A stretch of 64,000 nt of DNA from a virus. The position numbers and the translations under genes are program-made. Positions 28,013-35,708 of this stretch are shown in pieces. Positions within the stretch are counted from its first letter, which is position 1. Each line of letters begins with the position of its first letter. The stretch spans positions 18,660-82,659 of the IMG/VR virus record IMGVR_UViG_3300027779_002770; one strand, written 5' to 3'. A model generated the notes under the pieces. The model was given only the letters and a program-made list of their open reading frames with translations, did no database searches and was not told the DNA's origin.

Positions 28013-28435
28013 ATGAAATCAGAAACAGATGTTGTAAAAGTGTTGCAAGATGATGGTCTAAAAGATATAGACTGGAATACTTTAGAAAAGTATCAAAATG
28101 CAACAACCACTAATTTAGATAACCTTAGAGATGAGTTCGGATGGCATGATTCATGGGCAGTGAGAATCGCTTACAATGATGCCTTTGGTGGCGTCATAAT
28201 AAATCAACAGTCAGGAGAAGGCAATAGAAAGCATTACCATCCAGATGCAGATGAAAACTGGGTCATTCTTGATGGTGAATGGGAGTGGTGGATAGATGGA
28301 CAAGGCACAAAAAAAGTATGGCAGAATGATATCATAGTGGTTCCAAAAGGAGTACCACACCTAATAAAATGCATTAGAGGCCCAGGAGCTAGATATGCAA
28401 TAACAAAACCGGATGTAAATCATGTATACGCTTAA
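28013..28435 (+). CDS. Cupin-domain protein
   Basis: 140-residue single cupin. The metal-binding first motif is visible as KHYHPDADENWVILDGEWEWWID and the second as DIIVVPKGVPHLIKC. It probably isomerises or stabilises a sugar or binds a small ligand. It heads a tightly overlapping run (cupin, SDR, cytidylyltransferase, SIS-HAD, deacetylase), which suggests sugar biosynthesis. Confidence 0.8.
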   Translation: MKSETDVVKVLQDDGLKDIDWNTLEKYQNATTTNLDNLRDEFGWHDSWAVRIAYNDAFGGVIINQQSGEGNRKHYHPDADENWVILDGEWEWWIDGQGTKKVWQNDIIVVPKGVPHLIKCIRGPGARYAITKPDVNHVYA

Positions 28436-29171
28436 AGAAGAAAATATTGGAATGCCATATAAAAAAGCATTAGTTGTAGGTGGCAGTAAAGGAATTGGGA
28501 AAGGTATTGTAAATGCATTTCAAGGGCTTGGATACGATACATACTATTTTTCTAGAACAGAAAAGCCAAAAGAAAGAGTTCCAAGTCAAAGACCCTATCA
28601 CCATTCAACTCATATTAAAGTAGATCTAAGTTCTTCAGGAAATATCATGGCAGGATTTAAGCAATATGATAAATATGAAAGCTCGCTTGACATACTAGTC
28701 AATGCTGCAGGAATAAACTACTGTAAGCATAATGAAGAAATTTCAAATAATGAATGGGATGAAGTTTTAAATACAAATTTAAGATCGTTCTTTATTACAT
28801 GCAGAGAAGCAATAAATAGAATGCCCGCCGGCGGAAAAATAGTGAATGTATCATCAATTGCAGGGCGAAATAAAAGTATCGTTAGTGGCGTCCACTATAC
28901 AGCATCAAAGGCAGGAATCATTGGGTTAACACGCCAATTGGCACATGAAGTAGAGGACATTAATATTAATTGCGTGTGTCCGAGCCAAACACTGACTAAA
29001 ATGCTAGATAAATCAATGAATGAAAAACAAAAGAAAGAATTAGCATCAAAAATACCGCTTAAAAGATTGGCAACAGTTGATGAAATTGTTAAGCCAATTC
29101 TATTTTTATGTTCTAATGATGCAGCATATATTCACGGCGCATGTCTGGATATAAACGGAGGTCAATTATAA
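28422..29171 (+). CDS. Short-chain dehydrogenase/reductase
   Basis: Classical SDR of about 249 residues. VVGGSKGIGKGI is the cofactor motif, VNAAGINY the NNAG-like strand, and the YTASKAG segment the catalytic YxxxK. IHGACLDINGGQL at the C-terminus is typical of the FabG-like group. The start could also be ATG 28452, which lies just before the fold begins; 28422 overlaps the cupin gene by 14 bp. Substrate is presumably a sugar or its precursor. Confidence 0.85.
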   Translation: MYTLKEENIGMPYKKALVVGGSKGIGKGIVNAFQGLGYDTYYFSRTEKPKERVPSQRPYHHSTHIKVDLSSSGNIMAGFKQYDKYESSLDILVNAAGINYCKHNEEISNNEWDEVLNTNLRSFFITCREAINRMPAGGKIVNVSSIAGRNKSIVSGVHYTASKAGIIGLTRQLAHEVEDININCVCPSQTLTKMLDKSMNEKQKKELASKIPLKRLATVDEIVKPILFLCSNDAAYIHGACLDINGGQL

Positions 29172-29815
29172 TGATAGCTGTTATTGCTGTTAGAGCCGGC
29201 TCACAAAGAATTAAAAATAAGAATTTACAAAAATTAGGTGAGCTAACATTGTTAGAGCATAAGATTAATACTTTGTTAAAAGTCCGCGCAGCAGGATTTA
29301 TAGATAGTATTGTTGTCAATAGCGATAGTGAAGAAATGTTAAAGATAGGAGCTGATGCCGGCATTGAGACACAGAAGAGGGACGCTTATTTTGCTAGCTC
29401 AGACTGCACAAATTCTGAATTTCATAGACATATTGGTGAAGTAACAAAAGCAGATGATATATTTTTAGCGCCTGTTTGCTCACCATTTGTTACTGTAGCA
29501 ACGCATATTACTGCAATAAAATATTATCATGATAAGTCATTCGATTCACTAACATCAGTTACTGACGTAAAAAATCATTTGTGGATGGGTGGACATCCTC
29601 TAAACTATGAATTAGATAATGTACCAAATAGTCAGGATCTTCCTGATGTTGTAAAATTAAATTATGGTGTTACAATAGTAAAGAAAGAAATTATGAGAGC
29701 TCTAGGGCGAGTTGTTGGAGATAATCCTGGATTTTTAAAAATTGATGAAAAAGAATCAATTGATATTGACACACCATTTGATCTCGCAATTGCAAGGGGA
29801 ATTTTAAATGCTTAA
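29171..29815 (+). CDS. CMP-sugar (acylneuraminate/Kdo-type) cytidylyltransferase
   Basis: 214 residues from ATG 29171, which overlaps the TAA of the SDR gene. IAVRAGSQRIKNKNLQKLGELTLLEHKI matches the CTP-binding start of NeuA/KdsB enzymes, and the IDIDTPFDLAIARGIL end matches the metal-binding IDxxxD region of NeuA-like proteins. It would activate a nonulosonic acid or related sugar as a CMP derivative. The kdsA gene at 38584 and the GT29-like gene at 23190 fit such a donor. Confidence 0.8.
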   Translation: MIAVIAVRAGSQRIKNKNLQKLGELTLLEHKINTLLKVRAAGFIDSIVVNSDSEEMLKIGADAGIETQKRDAYFASSDCTNSEFHRHIGEVTKADDIFLAPVCSPFVTVATHITAIKYYHDKSFDSLTSVTDVKNHLWMGGHPLNYELDNVPNSQDLPDVVKLNYGVTIVKKEIMRALGRVVGDNPGFLKIDEKESIDIDTPFDLAIARGILNA

Positions 29816-30773
29816 TATGGAAAGTATAGAACAGAAGTTTTATAATACTATTGAATCAGAAGAGTGGCTAGCACTTCAAGAGAAGTTTAATAACTGTAAT
29901 GACATATTTGTTTTGGGTCACGGCGGCAATTTAGCTGTTGCAAGTCATGCTGCAATTGACATTACAAGGTTGAGTAATGGAACAAAAAATGCTACTTGCC
30001 CTGACAGTGCTACAGTTGTTACGTCACTAATCAACGACACAGATTTTGATCATTGGATGCATCAATGGCTTAAACAGGTAACATCAACAAAGACACAGGA
30101 ACAGAAGAAAAAATGTTTAATTCTTGGAATATCATCATCAGGGACATCACGTGATTTAATTAAGGCATTACAATGGGGTTATTCAAATGATTTCCAACTG
30201 GGTTGCTTGACAGGAAGATCAATGGTTGAAAAAATACCAAAGGTAACAGAGATCAATTTAGATTGCCAATACTATCACACAGTTGAATGCTTATCTCTCA
30301 TGCTACAATATGAGTTAACTCATGGCAGCGGGAAGGTTTGTCCACCCATTGGCGGAAATAAGCCAGAAGATATTGCACATTATAATGCAAATCAAGAGAT
30401 AAGAGAGCATAGCTTTCTTGATGAATCAAAAAATATAGCAGTTGATTTTGATGGCGTCATCCACAACAGCAACAAAGGCTATCATGATGGTACAGTTTAT
30501 GGTGATGTTATAGAGGGCTCAAAAGATTCATTGAAAAAGTTATCTGAGAAGTACGATGTCGTAATATTTACAGCAAAAGCAAAGCCTGATAGGGGATTAA
30601 TAAACGGAAAGACAGGCACACAGTTAGTATGGGAATGGTTAAAGCAACATGATATGGACCAATATGTAACAAAAGTTACTGCTGAGAAACCAAGAGCTGT
30701 TGCATATATTGATGATAAAGCTATAAAATTTAAAACATGGAAAGAATATTGGAAGACTCACAAAAAGATTTAA
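29808..30773 (+). CDS. SIS-domain sugar isomerase fused to HAD-like phosphatase
   Basis: 321 residues. Residues about 30-185 form a SIS domain: DIFVLGHGGNLAVASHAAIDI, SLINDTDFDHWMHQWLKQ and ILGISSSGTSRDLIKAL match the GmhA pattern of sedoheptulose-7-phosphate isomerases. Residues about 207-320 form a HAD fold: NIAVDFDGVIHNS (nucleophile DxD), VVIFTAKAK, and a later AYIDDKA. GmhA plus a GmhB- or KdsC-like phosphatase in one chain would link two steps of heptose or Kdo-type sugar phosphate synthesis. Substrate assignment is inference. Confidence 0.75.
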   Translation: MLNMESIEQKFYNTIESEEWLALQEKFNNCNDIFVLGHGGNLAVASHAAIDITRLSNGTKNATCPDSATVVTSLINDTDFDHWMHQWLKQVTSTKTQEQKKKCLILGISSSGTSRDLIKALQWGYSNDFQLGCLTGRSMVEKIPKVTEINLDCQYYHTVECLSLMLQYELTHGSGKVCPPIGGNKPEDIAHYNANQEIREHSFLDESKNIAVDFDGVIHNSNKGYHDGTVYGDVIEGSKDSLKKLSEKYDVVIFTAKAKPDRGLINGKTGTQLVWEWLKQHDMDQYVTKVTAEKPRAVAYIDDKAIKFKTWKEYWKTHKKI

Positions 30774-31414
30774 TAATATTTGTTGCACATGCTGATGATG
30801 TAGAGCTTTCATCTTTTGGTTACATAGCAAAGCATTACGATGAGTACGAATCAATTAAAATTATTTTAGCTACAGAATGGGAGCCTAAAGAAGCTACGTG
30901 GCTTGAAAATTTAGCACAAATAAACAATTATCTTTCATGCACAACAATACCTCATAGGTTTGATATTATAGAATATACAAATTTGGGTTATCCAGCAAGA
31001 CGACTTCATAGTGAATTTGATAATTTAAAAGATGATTTCTATAAGTTGATAGACTTTAAGAAAAGGTTTGACATTTTGACACATGATAGTAAAGATTGTC
31101 ATACTGATCATTTGGCAGTGAATCAAATCGCGATGGGCATGTATAAGTACGCGAATAGATTCTTGACAGCATACTCTCCAAGCTCTGCACATTTTGATGC
31201 AAATTATTTTGTCCCAATGGATGAGGGTGCTTACTCTCTTAAGAAAGAAATGTGTATGAAATATGATATTGCCAAAGAGCAATCGTATTCAAAATTAGGA
31301 TACTATCTTGAAAGTGAAGAACATTGGAATATTGGAAAAGCTTACCAAATGGAAAATTTTGTACATACAGATTATGAACATTACGAAGTATATAGGATTA
31401 TAAAATGGCTTTAA
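30737..31414 (+). CDS. LmbE/PIG-L-type deacetylase
   Basis: 225 residues. IFVAHADDVELS corresponds to the zinc-binding AHPDDE motif and SKDCHTDHLAV to the HPDH motif. PIG-L enzymes remove N-acetyl groups from amino sugars. It overlaps the SIS-HAD gene by 37 bp, so ATG 30737 (no obvious strong site) should be treated as tentative. Confidence 0.8.
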   Translation: MERILEDSQKDLIIFVAHADDVELSSFGYIAKHYDEYESIKIILATEWEPKEATWLENLAQINNYLSCTTIPHRFDIIEYTNLGYPARRLHSEFDNLKDDFYKLIDFKKRFDILTHDSKDCHTDHLAVNQIAMGMYKYANRFLTAYSPSSAHFDANYFVPMDEGAYSLKKEMCMKYDIAKEQSYSKLGYYLESEEHWNIGKAYQMENFVHTDYEHYEVYRIIKWL

Positions 31415-32073
31415 TTGATATAGCAAATAGAGACAGAGGCACTATGATTAATAGGACACATGGTACTAGAAGTGTCGTAAAGTACTTACAAGATAATGCT
31501 GTAATAAATGAAGTATTAGATGTGTTTGCAGGTGACGGCAGCTTCTGTAGTTATTTATTATACAGGCTTAACAGCGCGCTATCCCTTCCAAGCATAACAC
31601 ATTTAGAGCAGGATGCTGTAAAGTGGAAAAAACTAAATAATCAGTTTGGTAGAAATAGAAATAATTGTTTGAATGTTGATTCATATGATTGGATGAGTAA
31701 TAAATCTGAACCGAATAAATATGATTTAATTTTTTGTGACAACGGAATGAATTCAAATGAGTATTTTGATATTATCCCATTATTGGGAGCAAATTTAAAT
31801 AATACATCTGATGGAATAAACTCTTGGTTTGTGCATAATATAAACGTAAGACCTTATGGCAATTTTTCAAGTAACGTAGCTTGGCAACAACAAAGATCAC
31901 ATTTTTATGAAATGGATGATACATCAGATTGTGACCCTGAAGATTTATTAGAAGCAACAGCAAAGAGAATAAAGGAGCATTATGGGGATGTTGTTAACTA
32001 CGGAACATTATTTCCACGTGAGCTATACAATGGCCACACTTATTTATATCATGCTGTATGGAGTCTTAAGTGA
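31405..32073 (+). CDS. Probable SAM-dependent methyltransferase
   Basis: 222 residues. VLDVFAGDGSFCSYLLYRL is a motif-I-like segment and KYDLIFCDNGMNSNEYFDII resembles motif IV, so a Rossmann methyltransferase is likely. It sits among sugar-modifying genes and may methylate a glycan precursor. Moderate confidence because no substrate motif is visible. Confidence 0.55.
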   Translation: MALIDIANRDRGTMINRTHGTRSVVKYLQDNAVINEVLDVFAGDGSFCSYLLYRLNSALSLPSITHLEQDAVKWKKLNNQFGRNRNNCLNVDSYDWMSNKSEPNKYDLIFCDNGMNSNEYFDIIPLLGANLNNTSDGINSWFVHNINVRPYGNFSSNVAWQQQRSHFYEMDDTSDCDPEDLLEATAKRIKEHYGDVVNYGTLFPRELYNGHTYLYHAVWSLK

Positions 32074-32639
32074 TAGTATCAATACACCAACCAGAACATT
32101 TTCCTTACTTAGGCTACTTCCAAAAAATGGCTGATGCTGACATGTTTGTATTCTTAGACAATGTAAATTATAGGAAAAATTATTTTCAAAATAGAAATAG
32201 GTTTCTTAATAAAAACGGTATTGAAGAATGGTTTACAATACCAGTGCCAAAAGACTCAGTTAAAAAACACATAAAAGATGTTGTTCCTATTGAAAGTAAC
32301 TGGAGAAGAAAAATTATAAAGCAACATAAACAACACTTTGGACTAGACTTAAGCTTTGTATATGATATGGAAACATTGACTAAAATCAATATAGCAAGTA
32401 TAGTATATTGCATGCATAGATTACATATCACTACGCCCTTTATCAGGGTATCGACGCTATCTGTGACAGGAACAAAATCAGAATTGTTAGCTAACATATG
32501 CAAAGAGCTCAAAGCTACAAAATATATCAGTGGTCCTTCTGGTAAGGATTATTTAGAAATGAAATATTTTGAAGGAATTGAAGTAGAATTTTTTAAACCA
32601 AACGTACCAGATATTTACACAACATTGAGCCACATATGA
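32070..32639 (+). CDS. WbqC-like family protein
   Basis: 189 residues, GTG start in a GTGA overlap. The N-terminal MIVSIHQPEHFPYLGYFQKMADADMFVFLD and VNYRKNYFQNRNRF are the hallmark of the WbqC family, found in O-antigen gene clusters. The biochemical role of WbqC proteins is not settled; a role in amino-sugar handling has been proposed. Confidence 0.85.
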   Translation: MIVSIHQPEHFPYLGYFQKMADADMFVFLDNVNYRKNYFQNRNRFLNKNGIEEWFTIPVPKDSVKKHIKDVVPIESNWRRKIIKQHKQHFGLDLSFVYDMETLTKINIASIVYCMHRLHITTPFIRVSTLSVTGTKSELLANICKELKATKYISGPSGKDYLEMKYFEGIEVEFFKPNVPDIYTTLSHI

Positions 32640-33601
32640 AAATAAATTATTGTACTACAGAGATGGGAATAATAGGCAAAATGCCTAAAGACAATCCTAA
32701 CATGAGAGTTTTAGAATCACAAATACTTGCGTGGGATGCTGAACACATTCCAATAACCAAACTGCTAAGTGAGGATACAGTATACGATGGCAATGTTGTT
32801 GTTGTTCTTCCAAAAGGCGGTGCAGATAAAGAACTTATTGGCTGGTTAGTAGAAAAGTATTTTAATACGTTCAAAAGTATAAAATCAAAATTCACAGGAG
32901 AAGTATGGTTTTATCAAGATGGCGAAGCAGGATATTGGAATCAACATACAGCTACACTACAAGTTTGGTGGTATAATAATGTAAGCCAATGTGATAAAAT
33001 TTTATGTCCTAACGAAACAGATGTAAAATATTATAAAGGGATGTTTCCTGATATTCCAGTTGCAGTAATGAGAAGTATAATGGCACATGTGCCCGATGTG
33101 TCTGTTGCTATGGAAGAAAAAGTTATTATTTCTGGTCCGCTAACCAGAGAATACAATGGATTACAGCAGATTATTGTTGCAAAACAATTTGATGTACCTA
33201 TTTTTATTCCACCCATGGGACTAGAAAGAATGCCAGCTGATTCATGGACAACAGCTAGCTCACTTGATGTTAAATATTTAGATTATACAGACTGGAATAC
33301 CTGGATGAAGAATTTGGGAACATATAAATATGCAGTTAATCTCCCGGGTGTGACAGCAGCTGCAAGTTTTAGTTTAAATTGTGCTTGGCATGGAATTCCA
33401 TGTATTGGCGATAGAAAAGCAGATACACAATCGATATGTTACCCGTGGACATCTGTTGATTATAATGATATTGATTCTGCAGTTAAGATAGCAAGAGGAT
33501 TAAAGACAGATAAAAAGTTTTATAATAAGTGTGCAGATTATGCACAAAAATCAGCTAGAAAGCACTTTACAAATGAAACATTTCTAAAAGGGCTTATATG
33601 A
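32636..33601 (+). CDS. Putative GT-B glycosyltransferase
   Basis: 321 residues. CDKILCPNETDVKYYKGMFPDIPV looks like the central linker seen in GT-B enzymes, and AASFSLNCAWHGIPCIGDRKADTQSICYP resembles the donor-binding helix. It overlaps WbqC by ATGA. No named family. Confidence 0.6.
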   Translation: MKINYCTTEMGIIGKMPKDNPNMRVLESQILAWDAEHIPITKLLSEDTVYDGNVVVVLPKGGADKELIGWLVEKYFNTFKSIKSKFTGEVWFYQDGEAGYWNQHTATLQVWWYNNVSQCDKILCPNETDVKYYKGMFPDIPVAVMRSIMAHVPDVSVAMEEKVIISGPLTREYNGLQQIIVAKQFDVPIFIPPMGLERMPADSWTTASSLDVKYLDYTDWNTWMKNLGTYKYAVNLPGVTAAASFSLNCAWHGIPCIGDRKADTQSICYPWTSVDYNDIDSAVKIARGLKTDKKFYNKCADYAQKSARKHFTNETFLKGLI

Positions 33602-35592
33602 CACAACGCAAAAGTGGGATACAGCTTACCAATGCAACGGTAGGCAAAAAAGGAAACGCGAAAATACTATGTACAGGTGCACCGAGATCTGGAACTAGTA
33701 TGCTTACTTTGTTAATGACATATTTTAAAGGCATTAATGTATTTACACATGGCACACCAAGCGACCTTTGGAAAAAGCATGATTGCTTTACAACACAGCA
33801 AAGACCTGATGGTTTAATTTGGAATGACTTCATTCAAAAAACATCATTAAGAGAGATCGCAGATGACAATGTAAAGGTTGTTTGCATTTACAGGGATGGA
33901 AGAGATTCACTAATTTCAAAAAGAAAGCAATTCGTAGAAAGCTCATTAGGAAAAATAGAAAGCAAAGTGGATGATGCTTATTGGTACGGGCCTGAGATAC
34001 ATCACACTAAAAAATGGATAACATCAATTGATGTTGTTTTAGATATTATTGAAAACCCTCATGACAATATTTTTCTTATAAAGTACGAAGAACTAGTATC
34101 AAATCATAGTAAAGTAATGCCAGAGTTAGCAAAGTTTTTGGGACTAGAATTAAGAAAAGGATACACAGAATTTTATAAAGACTACTCGGGCAAATATAAT
34201 TTATCAACTGAGGGCGCGATTGGTGCAGAGCATGATGGGCTGAGACCTTTAGCACCAAATTCTGGCAATTGGAAAATGCAAAAGCATTTTGAAAGAATGA
34301 CAGAAATTGTGAATTATATTCCAGAGATTTCTGATAGATTAATTAAACTAGATTATGAAGATGATGATAAATGGAGGGAAAGATTTGGTCCAATTACATT
34401 CGTCATACCCAGTAGAAATAATTTAGAACTTTTACAGTTAGCATATAAATCAATAAAGCAGTTAGGAAATAATCATCACATTTTAGTTTTAGATGATGCG
34501 AGTGAAGATGGAACTGATAAATGGTTAAAACGATCCGAAATAGCTTCAGATGAAAATCTTCATGTTTATACAAATCCAGGGCCAGAAAGAGTTGGAATAG
34601 TCGGCATGTTTGATAAGGGTATTGAGATGGCACCAACATCAATAATAATGGCATTCCATTCAGATATGGTTGCTGGCAGAAATTTAGACATGCATGTATT
34701 GAAACACCTTAAAAGAGGAAATGTTGTAACTGCAACAAGATTAGAGCCACCACTACACCCACCCGGCCCAGAAAAAATTATAGTAGATTGTGGTGTTGAG
34801 CCAGCGGATTTTAATACAAATCTATTTCACACGACTGTTTATGATTTGCAAACAAAACCTGAACTGAGGTATAACAGAGACGTGACAAGTGGAATATTCG
34901 CACCGTGGTGTATGTACAAAGAAGATTTCTTAGCAATCGGCGGCCATGATGAATTATTTGCACCTCAGTCTAGAGAGGATTCAGATTTATTTAACCGGTT
35001 TTTATTAAACGGTTATAAGTTAATACAAACTTGGGAAGGATTTGTATATCATTTTACTAGTAGAGGAAGTAGGTTTAATACGTATGCAGGTGGTGATATT
35101 GGAAAAGATTCACCAGAATGGCAACAAACAAATGAAAAGAATATGAGAAATTTTATTCGTAAATGGAAATCTACTGTATTACATGATGAGCTAATGTTGC
35201 CAGTAGTGGCGCCAATATATAACATAGGCTTCGTAGTACATAACTGTTCAACAGAGCATCTTGCAGCCTTAGAGATATGGTGTGATGATATTTATGGCGA
35301 TTGGGTTGGTCATAAAGGGTATGGTGTAAATGGTTATATCGAAGAAGAACAAAAGAAGACAACAATAGACCTCAGCAAAAAGATACATTCACAGTACTAT
35401 GAAGACTACAAAAATGATGTTGTTCTAGAATTTGATGTGACAAGGCTGACAGACGATGATTACAAGGTAATTCAAAATTTAGGGTCGATTTTAGAAGATA
35501 GCGGTTCTGTTGGTAATTTTAAATTAGGAAATTTAAAATTTATAATTAATAAGTTAGAACAACTTCAAAATAATAATATAAAATCTAAGTAA
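33598..35592 (+). CDS. Sulfotransferase-glycosyltransferase 2 fusion
   Basis: 664 residues with two enzymatic domains. Residues about 18-265 are a sulfotransferase: CTGAPRSGTSMLTLLM is the 5'-phosphosulfate loop and VVCIYRDGRDSLISKR the 3'-phosphate motif that binds PAPS. Residues about 268-480 are a GT-A family 2 glycosyltransferase: TFVIPSRNNLELLQLAYKSIK, ILVLDDASEDGTDKWL and the donor motif region MAFHSDMV. The protein could both add and sulfate a sugar on a surface glycan. It ends the glycan cluster. Confidence 0.8.
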   Translation: MTQRKSGIQLTNATVGKKGNAKILCTGAPRSGTSMLTLLMTYFKGINVFTHGTPSDLWKKHDCFTTQQRPDGLIWNDFIQKTSLREIADDNVKVVCIYRDGRDSLISKRKQFVESSLGKIESKVDDAYWYGPEIHHTKKWITSIDVVLDIIENPHDNIFLIKYEELVSNHSKVMPELAKFLGLELRKGYTEFYKDYSGKYNLSTEGAIGAEHDGLRPLAPNSGNWKMQKHFERMTEIVNYIPEISDRLIKLDYEDDDKWRERFGPITFVIPSRNNLELLQLAYKSIKQLGNNHHILVLDDASEDGTDKWLKRSEIASDENLHVYTNPGPERVGIVGMFDKGIEMAPTSIIMAFHSDMVAGRNLDMHVLKHLKRGNVVTATRLEPPLHPPGPEKIIVDCGVEPADFNTNLFHTTVYDLQTKPELRYNRDVTSGIFAPWCMYKEDFLAIGGHDELFAPQSREDSDLFNRFLLNGYKLIQTWEGFVYHFTSRGSRFNTYAGGDIGKDSPEWQQTNEKNMRNFIRKWKSTVLHDELMLPVVAPIYNIGFVVHNCSTEHLAALEIWCDDIYGDWVGHKGYGVNGYIEEEQKKTTIDLSKKIHSQYYEDYKNDVVLEFDVTRLTDDDYKVIQNLGSILEDSGSVGNFKLGNLKFIINKLEQLQNNNIKSK

Positions 35593-35645
35593 ATACTAAT
35601 ATCTATAAATGCAAATTTCACATATGCAGTAAGAAGAACCAGCGG

Positions 35646-35679
35646 ATAGGCAGTTGACGCACCTATAGAAAAATGCGTC
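35646..35679 (+). promoter_or_regulatory. Candidate H-type pseudoknot leader of the TonB receptor gene
   Basis: Stem 1 pairs ATAGG (35646-35650) with CCTAT (35662-35666). Stem 2 pairs GACGCA (35656-35661), lying in the stem-1 loop directly before its 3' strand, with TGCGTC (35674-35679). Loop 1 is CAGTT and loop 3 is A-rich AGAAAAA. The Shine-Dalgarno AAGGAG and the ATG (35709) lie 16 and 30 nt downstream. The layout is that of small pseudoknot riboswitches or autoregulatory leaders. The ligand is unknown. Confidence 0.5.
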
Positions 35680-35708
35680 TTAAACGTAATAACAAAAGGA
35701 GAACGTTT

